In this document: piece by piece, positions 23,101 to 35,100 of the stretch
Layout: each line of letters opens with the position of its first letter
How positions within the stretch are numbered: position 1 is the stretch's first letter
Origin: Ophthalmolycus amberensis
Taxonomy: Eukaryota; Chordata; Actinopteri; Perciformes; Zoarcidae
DNA: 64,000 nt
Direction of reading: 5' to 3'
Assembly: GCA_024529925.1 (NCBI GenBank)
Contig: JAFEUB010001102.1
Location: 1,026,001-1,090,000, forward strand
The notes under the pieces: generated by a model
The model's database searches: none
Told to the model about the DNA's origin: nothing
Seen by the model: the letters and a program-made list of their open reading frames with translations, nothing else
Position numbers and translations under genes: made by a program

Positions 23101-26100
23101 CCTTCTGACCACCTCCTTCCAACCTTCTTCTCTCTTCTGGCCTCTCTTGGGGCTTGTGAGGCTGAGCTTACTGTTGGGCGAGGTCATGGGAAGCGCCATG
23201 GTTTTGAATGGAGAAGGCAAGGAGTTGGACGAGGAGTCGCTCGTGTCCAGAGCTCTGTGACAAAACAGGCAAAATAACAAAGATATAATCTGTTATTTGA
23301 CACTGAAATATATTGAAATAACACGTACTGCATATAGTTCACACATAAATATAGCATTCTTAAAACTCCTTTTCCCTAGATGAGCAGCTACACACACACG
23401 TTGAATGATGAATGAGCTCCGCTCAGTCAGGGACTCACTTTTGCGTTGCTTTTGAGATGGAGACTGTGACCTTGTTGTCCACCTTGCATTCAGTCTGCAG
23501 CTGAGGACAGTGTCTCTTCTCTAGGCCGCGCAGGAGGCCCTGGGCTGCTCCTGAGGAGGGCACTGAGGACGAGGAGGACGAGGAAGAGGAGGAGGAGGAG
23601 GCGGAGGAGGTGAGGTCAGGGAGGTAGTTAAGCTCCTGACTCTTGCCCCCGCTGCTGCTGCTCTCGCTGGCACAGTCGGTGCTATCCAAGGGGTCAGAAT
23701 CGCTGTTTCCACCCGCCAGTCCCCCACCCCCGCCCCGTGGCTCACCGTGGATCTTGTTCTTGTCAGCCTTGTGCTGTGCTAGTGCAACCTAGAGGGAAGA
23801 CACAGACGTCAGCATACATTTAGTCTGGATAACCACAGCTACACAGCAAACGGTGATTTAGAAAAGACAAACGGGATCATTGATAACACGCAGTCGTGCT
23901 CACCTGCGGATCCTGTAATATGATGGGTTCGTTGGGCGAGTCCTTGGTCTTGTTCTTTTTGTTCTTGCGATTGGTGCTCGGGGTAGTGGCCACACTCGCT
24001 CGCTTCTTCCCAAAGGCTGTAGGGAAAGTGGTGGAGGTGGCAGATATACCAATGGTGGTGGTGGTGGTTGCACTCGGAGGCTCGATAGGAACCTCTTCTT
24101 CTGAGGGGGGAGAATAGGTCAAATTCAACGGTTACCAACCTTTTAATTCTTGTGCAAGATAACCAAGTTTTAGAAACTCACAAATAATTCAGCTGTCTCT
24201 TAACTAATAGCAAAAGTCATAAAATGTTACCATCAGCTGAATCCTCCTTCAGCTCCAGCATCTCAGAGAAGTCCTCCTTGGTTTTCTGCCCCTCCTCTTC
24301 CTCCTGCTTCCTCTTCTGCTCCTCCTTCTTCTTCTTGCGTTTCTCCTTGCGCTTCTCACGTTTAGCAGCCAGGGCCTGCTTCTTGCTCTCCTCTCGGGAC
24401 TGTCGCACACAACACAGAGTAGTAAAAAACATGTTTATCCTCATCCACTGTATGCAAAGTATTCAGAATGCTTTAACCTCCCAAAGCACAGCCATGGGGT
24501 TTGACATTACCTTCTCCAAGTCCAGCTCCTTGAGGAGAATGCTAGCATTCTTGTTGGCCTCGGCTGCCTGCTGGTCTTTGGCTTTGACAATGGTCTCCAT
24601 GCACTGGTGGCACTTCTTCAACAGCTCCTGCAACAACAGGAAGCACACAGCTGGAGTTACAGCTTTGCCAACATCGTCATCAGCTCTGTCAATTCCAACA
24701 GATGAGGCAGACTGATGACTGACAAGGAAATCACCATACCTTGTCAGCGATGGTGGCGATATATCTCATGCACTCAATATCTGATGGGAATTGGTTGACC
24801 TCCTTCACAAGATACTGCACCACCTTCACGTGGCCCTGGAATGTGAAGTAAAACAGTTCGTAACCAGAGGCTTGGCAAAGTGTAGCGCGACACTAACAAT
24901 CAGGGTTTTGGTGAACTCTGCACCTTGCGAAAAGCAGCCATGAGTGGGGTGATCTTGCGGTTATCGGCTGCATCCACATCAGCACTGGCATGCACCAAGA
25001 GCTGGACCACGTCAAAGTGACCTCCATTTGCCGCCAGCCAGAGAGGGGTGTTCCCTTTCTTGTTCCGCACGTCGATGTGGGCACCCCTGCAAAGACAGGA
25101 AGAAGTATTGCCTTAAGGATAAGACGACAACAGGCTGAATCTACGGGTGACACCTGATTCTAATCACCAAGGCAAGTGTGCCTTTATACTTCTAAGATGT
25201 TAAACACAATGTACACAAACACCCAAGAACACTCACCGGTTGATAAGCAGCTCACAAAACTTGTAGTGGCCCTTGTCAGCAGCAATGGTGAGGGCGGTGT
25301 CTCGGGATGAGGGAACAGGGGGAGCGTTGACGTCGGCGCCTTTGTCCAGAAGCACTCGGCCCACCTCTGCATAACCTCCCGAGGCGGCCTCCATCAGAGG
25401 AGTGAGACCAGTCTGAATGAAGTGAGAGGTTACTCAGCAAGATAGCCAGCTACACCGCGGGCTCAGCCAGTGAAGGCCGGCAACATTTACAAACAAATTC
25501 CTTATTCTATGTGATCCAGACTCCTCACCTTTGCGCGATGCTCCACGTTGGCCTTGCGATCCAGCAGCAGACTGACGACCTCAGCCCGGCCCTGGAAGCA
25601 GGCTAGGGTCAGAGCTGTGTTTCTGTTGGTCTCAATCTGGGCGTTGATGTCCGAGCCCATATCGAGCAACAGCTTCACTGCCGGCACGTGACCATTCATG
25701 GCTGCCAGCATCAGAGGAGAGATTCCCAGCTTACTGCCAGTCCTGGTGCGAGAGTAAATCAACAAAATGTTTAGAGTACAAAAGAATTTAATAAAAACAA
25801 CTGTTTAATGTGCTGCGAGGAGTATAACATACATCACTGAATATTCGTCTTGGTACACATTATGGCTTCATTGCAATTTAATGTAAATGTATTTGAACTT
25901 TTTGCAGAGCAGCATTTATCAAAGTAGCAGCTTCTATAACGTTTTGGTGTTGAAGTTAAAATACAGTTTCCTGGCACGCCATTCATAACATACTTAATCG
26001 CTATGCTATTACCTTTGGGTGTGACTAAAAGCCAAAGGCATTTTACAGAAATGTATTTGTTTGGCACCGTTTCATAAAAAAAAAAAAAAAGTGTCTCCAA

Positions 26101-29100
26101 TGTCACATCATTCACTTCCAGGAACTAAAACAACGTTGTCACATTCAGATCAAGAAGAGGGATTACATCCTGAAAAAGGATTCTCGAGGTTCTTGCTGCT
26201 CACCTGGAATTGATCTCAGCTCCGGCATTGAGCAGTATCTTAATGATGTTGACGTAACCCCCAGAGGCAGCCAGGCTAAGAGGCGTGTAGTCGGAAACAT
26301 TGCGGTGTTCTTTATTAGCTCCCCGAAGCAGTAGCAACTCAACCACCTGATCAACACAAATGACAGTTGCATAGTTAAAGCCAGGACACAGTTAAACAGG
26401 AACGTCACTATTGTGAAGGTAAACTCAAAGACGGTGCGTCTACCTCTTGGCGTCCCCCGGAGCAGGCCAGCGAGAGGGGCGTGTCTTTGGTTCTCTCTGA
26501 CTGAGCCTCAATGTCACCCCCTTTATCCAGGAGCACCTCCACCACTCCAACGTGGCCAGCAGTGGCAGCCAGGATCAGAGGAGTAAAACCTGTGGAGAAC
26601 AGAGACAGTGTGAATTGTGAACTAAATTCCAACTCATATCTCCCTGTTGTCATTTTTCTTATGGCCAATTTATCATCACGATTTCATACCTTTTTTGTCC
26701 CGGTGCTCAATGTTGGCTCCCCGTGCAATGAGGACAGACACAAGCTCCTCATGTCCTCCTGCACACGCCAGCGTCAGCGCTGTGTCATGGTTACTCTCCG
26801 TCTGTGGGGGGAAACAGGGTTGATGACTTTGTGCACACAAGTACTCACACTTGCATTGTCAATTCAAAAAATGTCTTTGTCATGTCAAAATTGGCCCCGT
26901 GTCTTACATGTGCATCGATGTCAACAGAGGGGTAGAGGGGCAGGACTGAAGGGGGCGAGGCGATGTTTGAGGGCATCTGTGTGGGTGGTTGGGACAGGGG
27001 CGTGGGCGAGGTTGTGGGGTTCAGCATGGGCACGCGGTTGCTCACAGCTGCAACAGAGAAAAAAAGTTATTGGATTAGGGATTTCATACATTTGTGAGTC
27101 AACAACAATCTCGGGTCGACTTTAAAAATAAATGCACTTACCTGCCATGATGTCATCCAGCGTGTCTGTGAGCGTCTGTGCAGGTGTAGCTACCATGAGT
27201 CCATCTGGGGCTTGCTGAGGTATCATGCCTGGGCCTAACCCAGCCAGTTGTTGACCCTGCTGCTGTTGGCCCAGCATCTGCTGCCCCACCAGTACCCTCT
27301 GCAGCTCTGGGCTGGTGCTTCCCGGGTAGTCCGCAGGGTTGTAGTCTGGCAGTGGTTGGATGGGGACGAAGGCAGTCTGAAGAGGCGGTGGAGGAGGCTG
27401 GGGCTGGGTCTGTGGCGAAGGGGGCAGAGGAGGCTGCTGCGGCGGCTGTGGCCCATCCCTGTAGAGGATTGTGCCCACCTGAGGAAGCTTGGGGTAATCG
27501 TCGTCTTCTCCACCTGCCTCTTCCTCCGAGCCCTCCTCTTCGTCGTCGTCATCGTCATCCTGAAAAAGTATAAAACACCATAAGTCTCTAGGGTCAATAA
27601 ACAGTGATAGAGGAGTCAGCACTAACATCATGACATAAAAATGAGAGGTTCACCTCTTCCCCTTCCTCTCCTGGCAGCTCCACTTGCTCCCCATCTTTGT
27701 TGGCCTCCTCATCCGTGTCAGAGCTGGTGTGTAATTGGGCACCTGTTATGGTCAGAAGCGCTCCGGGTACAGATGTTGTACTTGCGGGAGCTGGGCCTGG
27801 GCCCTGGCTCTGTCCGGCCTCCTGCTCCTCCTTTAAACCCTTCGCCTCCATATACTCTTTGGTGAACTGTTGCTGTGTTTTCAGCTGCAGCTGGCGCTCC
27901 ACCTTCTGCAGCTCCTTCAAGATTTTCTTCTTCTTCTGCACCTAAGTGGGGAACAGCCACATCCATGTTTGACTAACGTCTGTTACGGTTGCTATGCATG
28001 CAAAACAACATTTAAGTGTGAATTTGATGGAAGGTAAAAATCCATCTTAAAGTTCTGAAAACAATGGATCCTAAATGGATGATGGCTTATACCTGCTCCT
28101 CTCTGCTCTTCTTCAGCTCCTCAATCTTGTCTTTGGTGAGCGGCTCCCCCTGAATGAGCTCTAGCGACTGAAGCTGGGCCTTCTCGATGGCGCTGATTCT
28201 CTGGCCCAGCTCGTTCAGCTTTCCCTCCGTCTCCTCCACAATGCACTCTAGAGGCTGGCACAAGTGGAAGGGCGGCAGAGGCTCTGCTTCAGGCCCCCGG
28301 CCAACTGAGCTGGGGACACCGGGCTGAAGGGCTGCTTGTCTCTGTTTGGAGACGCCTGGATATGAGCGAAAGAGATCCAAGAAGTTGAGGATTGGGATGG
28401 GTTAAGAATAAAATGCCTTAAAACTGGGGAGTGAAGTCTTAAACTGCATTTCGTGAGTACACTCCCTGGTTGACAGAACTTACAGCACTGATTACCTTTG
28501 CTGGAGACGGGTGGGGGGGCGACGATGCTTGATGGGGCCCGGTCGGGCTCCTGAGGGGGCACTACCATGGCGAGAGCTTGGAATGGGACACGTGGAACCT
28601 GATACGACAGAGGACATGTTTAGTTTTAAGCTCTCAAAATCAACTATAAGACAAGATAATATTCCCCAGATGTTAACATTAATAAAAAGCACGAGTTATT
28701 GCTGTATTTACCTGAGAGGCGTCTTGCGAGGGGGAAGTGAGCTGGGAGAGGTCAGGAGCTGGGACAGACAGGATGTTGTTGGGGTAGTCCAACAGGTAGG
28801 ACACCACATTGGTGTGGCCACCCTTAGCAGCTTCTATCAACATGGTTGAACCATCCTACGGAGAAAACGTACATGGTTTCAATGATGTGTTGTTAAACAC
28901 ATGTGGACACGCATTAATATTCCAACTAGTCCCATCTATATCCAAAGTGTGTGCATTACTTTGAGTCTGTGTGTAGGATCCGCCCCGTGTGCCAGCAGCA
29001 GCTCCACCACAGCCAAATGTCCTCCAGCACAGGCCAGAGACACCACTGTGTGGTCATTGTTGGCAGTAGCTCTGTTCACATTAGCACCTGGACACGAGAA

Positions 29101-32100
29101 GAACGAGGGTTAACACATTAACTCACTGTGTATGAGATACAAGTGTAATTAATACATTCCCAAAAGCAAACTCCTTCGAAATCCAACCCAAATGAATTCG
29201 GAATAAATCATCAATAAAAGCAGTATTGCTGCATTAGGATGGGTGAGCCGATGAAAAATGTATTCTAAGAACTGTGACAGTTAGTAATCTATCATCTATT
29301 ACGAGTGTTATCACTTACAAACGGTAAGTGCATCAGTGACCAATACACTGAAGGAACAAAACTCTTTAAATTGATTTTAGTGTAAAGCCGAGCAGCATCC
29401 AGTCAAATTGTAAAAATCAATAAAACCTAATTTGCAAATAATTCCTTTTTAAGCTTTCGATCTCGTGAAATCTGTTTTTGTGGATTTAGTCAAAAGCAAA
29501 TCACAATTTCCAAAGGAAGTACATTAAACTGTTCTCTGAACAGGTAGTGAATAACTCACCTTTGCTGATAAGGAACTGTACTGTGCAGAGATGTCCCGCC
29601 CTCGCTGCTTTCATCAAGGGCGTCCGCCCCCCTTCAGACTCATGTTCCTGGAAGACAAGGTGAAGATGTGTTCAAGTTTAATTTAGTCCAGAAGTTGAAC
29701 AAAAGACGTACGAGTTAAATTTGTCCAGAAAAATGTGACTCAACAAAAAACTGCTGCTGTAGCTCTCCAAGCTACAAGCCTTGCTTCACACCATAGTCTG
29801 TGTGCAATATGATCAATTAATATATACACACAAAAAGACTTGGTTCTGGTTCTAGTGTTTTCTAAACCTATCCAACTATAAAGCAAGGACCCGTTCACTG
29901 ATCTACTCAGTGTATTGCTGGGGACACAAGGGAGTGCTTTTGTTGAATTTGGTGCAATTTGGACACAAGACGGACTCAATATGATTAAACTCTGACTAAA
30001 TAAGTGACCAGCGTTACATGGATGATGGATATACTAACGTTACAAGTAGGCATGCACAGATACCTGATATCGGACAATAAGGCTGATCTATTCATTTCAA
30101 ATCTATGTTGATGTTATATAAGGGTACATTTTAATTCCCGTTTAATTTTGGCCATTTTTTTGCTGCATTAAATAGTTTAACACTTCAATTTATATTGTTG
30201 TTAATTTTGAAGATTTTTTACTACGTTGCTGGTTTACAATTCATCATTTTAATAATAAATAATGTAATTATTTGTTCCATTTTGTTTCACAAAGTTAGTA
30301 AAGAAATGTTTAAGTCAAGTCTAACCATACACATAATAGGATGATCCCAGTCTCTTCACACAGTGAGGCTTACAGCTTAATAATTAAACACTGGTACGGG
30401 ATCAGTACTCCATATCAGCCGATACCCAAAACCTAGGTATCGGGACTGAAAACGTTGGATCGGTACCGGACTCTTATTTACTTCACTGGAGTCAAAACAA
30501 GCGGATAGAAAACTTGAAGCAGAATCAAACCAGAGTGTATTTCACCAGTGGGACTTGGATATGTTTCTCCCCCGTGAGCATGACTAACTCCAAGGTGTAA
30601 GACTTGATGCTAACTTATAAATACTAATAACAATAGTGCCGTCAAAATACCTTTGCTTCAAGTGAAGCATGAAAGAGGCCTTATAAGCACAAGATACTTG
30701 AATGTACTTAACATCTGTTTTAGGTGGAGCTTTCAATACGAATGTGATGCTGGATAGTTGGATTAATAATAATGCATCTTATTTGAAACGTTTTATTTTC
30801 AAATTGGAATTTGCAAAGTAGGGAGTAACATTTTCCTGTCAGTTAAATGTAGTACTGCAATATTCTCCTCAGAAGTAGAAGTAAACAGTAAGTACTATAC
30901 ATGTTGAGTTGCATATTTTTAAGTGCTTTGTTTTTGACATGTTTTGAACGGGCACCGCACTAGTGCATAACAAAGGGCCAATCATAAGTGAGGATTAAAG
31001 AGTATGGCGTACCAAATTGGCTCCAGCCTGCAGCAGCACATCGGCCACATCAGTGTGTCCGTTCTCACACGCATACGTCAACGCTGTGTCACCCGTCGCC
31101 GTGGTGGCATGAACGTTTGCCCCTGAATGACAAAACCAAGAGATTAGGGTTGTGAGCGCAGAGGTATAACTGTGACATTTCTGCACTAAAACACAGCTAA
31201 GCATACTCTTTGCTCTCCTAGTCTTTGCTCTAGTTCACCTGCAGCCAGTAGGTATTTGACCAACTCCAGATGGCCTTCCTGTGCAGCCTCCATTAGAGGT
31301 GTGGAGCAGCCTAACTCGATGTCGGCGCCCGCCTTGATGAGGAAGTCCGCCACTTCCAAGAAGCCTCCGCAGCACGCGAGAGTCAAAGCTGTCTCCTGGG
31401 TCTCTTCTGTCTGGGCATTGATGTTAGCACCTGGTCAACAGAACAAGGACAGTTAGCGATTAGCTTTCATAAAGTGCATGCATTTCATTAATGCTTTAAT
31501 AAATAAAAAGATGAAAAAGACTTTACAGACTACTCTCTGAATTATCTTATTTCTGCTTAAAAATTAAAAAAATTAAAAAAAGAGGGCGAAACAAATCCAA
31601 ACAATTGTGTACTGTTCACTGGAACATGATATTAAGTTTCAGTTTCCCAGATGTAGAAGCAAAGCTTGCTTACCTTGAGCCAGCAGCAGTGCCACCATCT
31701 CCTCATGGCCTTCTCTAGCTGCCTCCATCAGAGGTGTGTAGCCTTCATCATTAACCTGGACAAAAACAGAACCGACCGCAGATAAGAAAACATAGGGGCG
31801 AGTATGACTCTCTGCAAGATTAGTACGTGGTCTGAAGTCTTTTGTGTACTCTCACTGAGGATGGAACATTTCAACCGGCTAGTTCGATACCGGCACTGGA
31901 GTCGACATCTTTACATAAAATGTTTGGTGGTAGAGGAGAGATCGAAAACACCTGAGGCAACGCCATTTGGCCTCACAGCTTGTGTTTGAGTCTGCTACCC
32001 AACAGCAATGAAATATGACTTCATCTTTTTTAAGTTCTTCCTTGCTTTTAACTTAACTAACATTTTTTCCAAAGATTACCCGTGTAGTTATAGTTAAATG

Positions 32101-35100
32101 CCAATCCCAGATTAAATTCACATTTATATCTAAATTGCTGGTAAAGTATTCATAACAATGTGTCCCAGTTGTAGCAGAGCAGTGCGATTGTCGAAAGGTT
32201 GAAGGCTATTCTCCACAGAAAAAAACTCCACCGCCGTATTTTGTGGAGAAAAAGAAATTGGTCTACATAGTTCATATTTAAAGACACAGCTCCAGAGAGC
32301 CAACTGCACCCTTTCCTGTAGTTATGTTCTTGTGTTGGTATTTGGCGTCTCTCTCTTTACACACCTCTTCTAAGTTGGCTCCTCTCTCTATGAGCAAGGC
32401 AGCCAGCTCCACGTGTCCTCCACAGGCTGCGAGGGTGAGGGGCGACTCGAAGGAATCGGCTGGCATGTTGACCTGCGCGCCGCTGTCCAACAGCAGCCGT
32501 GCCACCTCCACATGGCCGTCCTGGGACAGCGAGACACACAGAGAATGTAGAGATAAGCACCTGAATAAATATATGGGATCACTCTTCAATTAAGCCAATA
32601 CACTGTCACGCTGCAGGAGTCCGAGAACCTCTATTGTTCACAATTCACTTTTAAAACAGGGTGCTATAATAATTTACAAAGCAATTCCTGATGATGATTA
32701 ATGAATCAATAACTTTTCTTACCGGATTGCTGCATTCACACTAGTGTAATCATTAATGTCCATCAAAAAACAGAGATATGATGACCATCATCTAACTAAC
32801 ATCCAATCCACTTGTTAACATCCACTTGTGCGGGAGCAGAACGTCGCGCCAGGAGAAGACGCTACACACCCGTCCTCCCCTCCATCATCATGGGAAACGT
32901 GAGGTCTCTGCCCAACAAGATGGACGAGCTAGCGGCGCTAACTCGCCATCAGAGGGAATACCGGGAGTCTAGCCTCATGGTGTTTACGGAGACGTGGCTA
33001 ACCGAGCTAACTCCGGACACGCACGCTACTCTGGACGGGTTTCCGCATCATACGGGCGGACAGGACAACGGAGAGCGGTAAGAGGAAGGGAGGAGGCCTG
33101 GCAGTGTTTGTTAATGATAGATGGTGTAACTCTGGGCACATCACTGTTAAGGAGCAGACCTGCACAGCGGACATTGAACTGTTAGCGGTTAGCATGAGGC
33201 CACACTATCTGCCTAGGGAATTTTCGCACGTTATTGTGGTGGCTGCGTATATCCCCCCCTCTGCTGACGCGGAAGCGGCCTGTGACGTCATCCACTCGGC
33301 GACAAGCAGGCTGTTGACACAACACCCCAATGCCCTCCTCCTTCTCTCTGGGGACTTTAATCATGCCCCTCCAGTCCTCCACTCTGCCCACATTCACCCA
33401 GTATGTCAAATGCCACACCAGAGACAATAAAACACTGGACCTTCTTTATGCCAACACCAAGGAGGCATACATATCATCACCTCTCCCTCCCCTGGGCAGA
33501 TCTGACCACAACCTGGTGCACCTCCTGCCTGTGTACACAACTCTTGCACAGAAGCAGCCAGCTGTGACCCGCACAGTTAGACGATGGACCGATGGAGCCG
33601 AGGAGGCTCTGAAGGACCTGTTTTGAGACAACTGTGTGGGAGGTATTCAGTGATGCCCATGGGGAAGACATCGACGGTCTCACCGACTGCAGTCACGGAC
33701 TATATTAACTTCTGTGTTGAGAACACCGTACCCACCAGGACTGTACGGTGTTTCTCAAATGGCAAACCCTGGATCTCTCCGGAGATAAAGGCCCTCCTCA
33801 AGGAGAAGAGGGTTTTTAGATCTGGCAACAAAGAGGAGCTGAGGACTGTGCAGAGGGAGCTGAGGATGAAGATCAGGGAGGGGAAAGATGTCTACAGGAT
33901 GAAGATGGAGGACCAGCTGCAGCAGAATAACACCGTCGGGGTCTGGAAGGGCCTCAAGGCGATTTCTGGGTTCAAGGGGCCCAACCAACAGCCTGAGGGG
34001 GACCAAAAGTGGGTGAATGAGCTGAACTTATTTTTTAACAGATTTGACCAGCCATCCACCCCTCCCCCCACCCAGACCTCCCTGCCGCTGCAACCCCCAT
34101 CATCTGCATCCCCTGTGGATTATTACCCCCCCTCCCCCTCCACCTCCCACCTTCCCACAGCACTCGGCTCCCCTCCACACCTCTCTTACTCAGCACGCTA
34201 CGACCAGCAACCCACCCCCACTCCAACACACAGCACCCCACCCCCCAGCGTGTCCCTCAACCAAGTGAGGAAGGAACTGAGGAGGATCAAGGCGAGGAAG
34301 GCCACGAGTCCAGACGGCATCAGCTCAAGGCTCCTCAAATCCTGCGCAGACCAGCTGTGCGGGATAGCGGAGCACGTATTCAACTTGAGCTTGAGGCTGG
34401 GGAAAGTACCACAGCTATGGAAAGTACCACAGCTATGGAAGACATCCTGCGTGGTACCGGTACCAAAGAACCCGCGGCCCAAGGACCTCAACAGCTACAG
34501 GCCGGTGGCGTTGACATCCCACCTGATGAAGACCCTGGAGAGGCTGGTCCTTGCCCATCTCCGCCCTCTGGTGAGTTCATCCCTGGACCCACTTCAGTTC
34601 GCCTACCAGTCCGGCATCGGGGTGGATGACGCCGTCATCTTCCTGCTGCAGAGATGCCTCTCTCACCTGGAAAAGGCTGGAAGCACTGTGAGAGTCATGT
34701 TCTACTGACTTCTCCAGTGCCTTCAACACCATCCAGCCTTTGCTTCTGAGGGACAAGCTGGAGCAGACCGCGGTGGACCACCACCTCACTGCATGGATCC
34801 TGGACTACCTCACCAACCGTCCACAGTATGTGCGGATACGGGAGTGTGAGTCAGATCGGGTGTCCTGCAGCACAGGGGCCCCACAGGGAACCGTTCTAGC
34901 GCCATTCCTCTTCTCCATTTACACCTCGGACTTCAAACATAACTCTGCAAACTGCCACCTGCAAAAGTTCTCTGACGACTCTGCAATCGTCGGCCTCATC
35001 TCCGCCGATGATGACAGAGAATACAGGGAACTAAACCAGGACTTTTTAGGATGGTGCCAGCGGAACCGCCTCCACATCAACTCCAGCAAGACCAAGGAGC

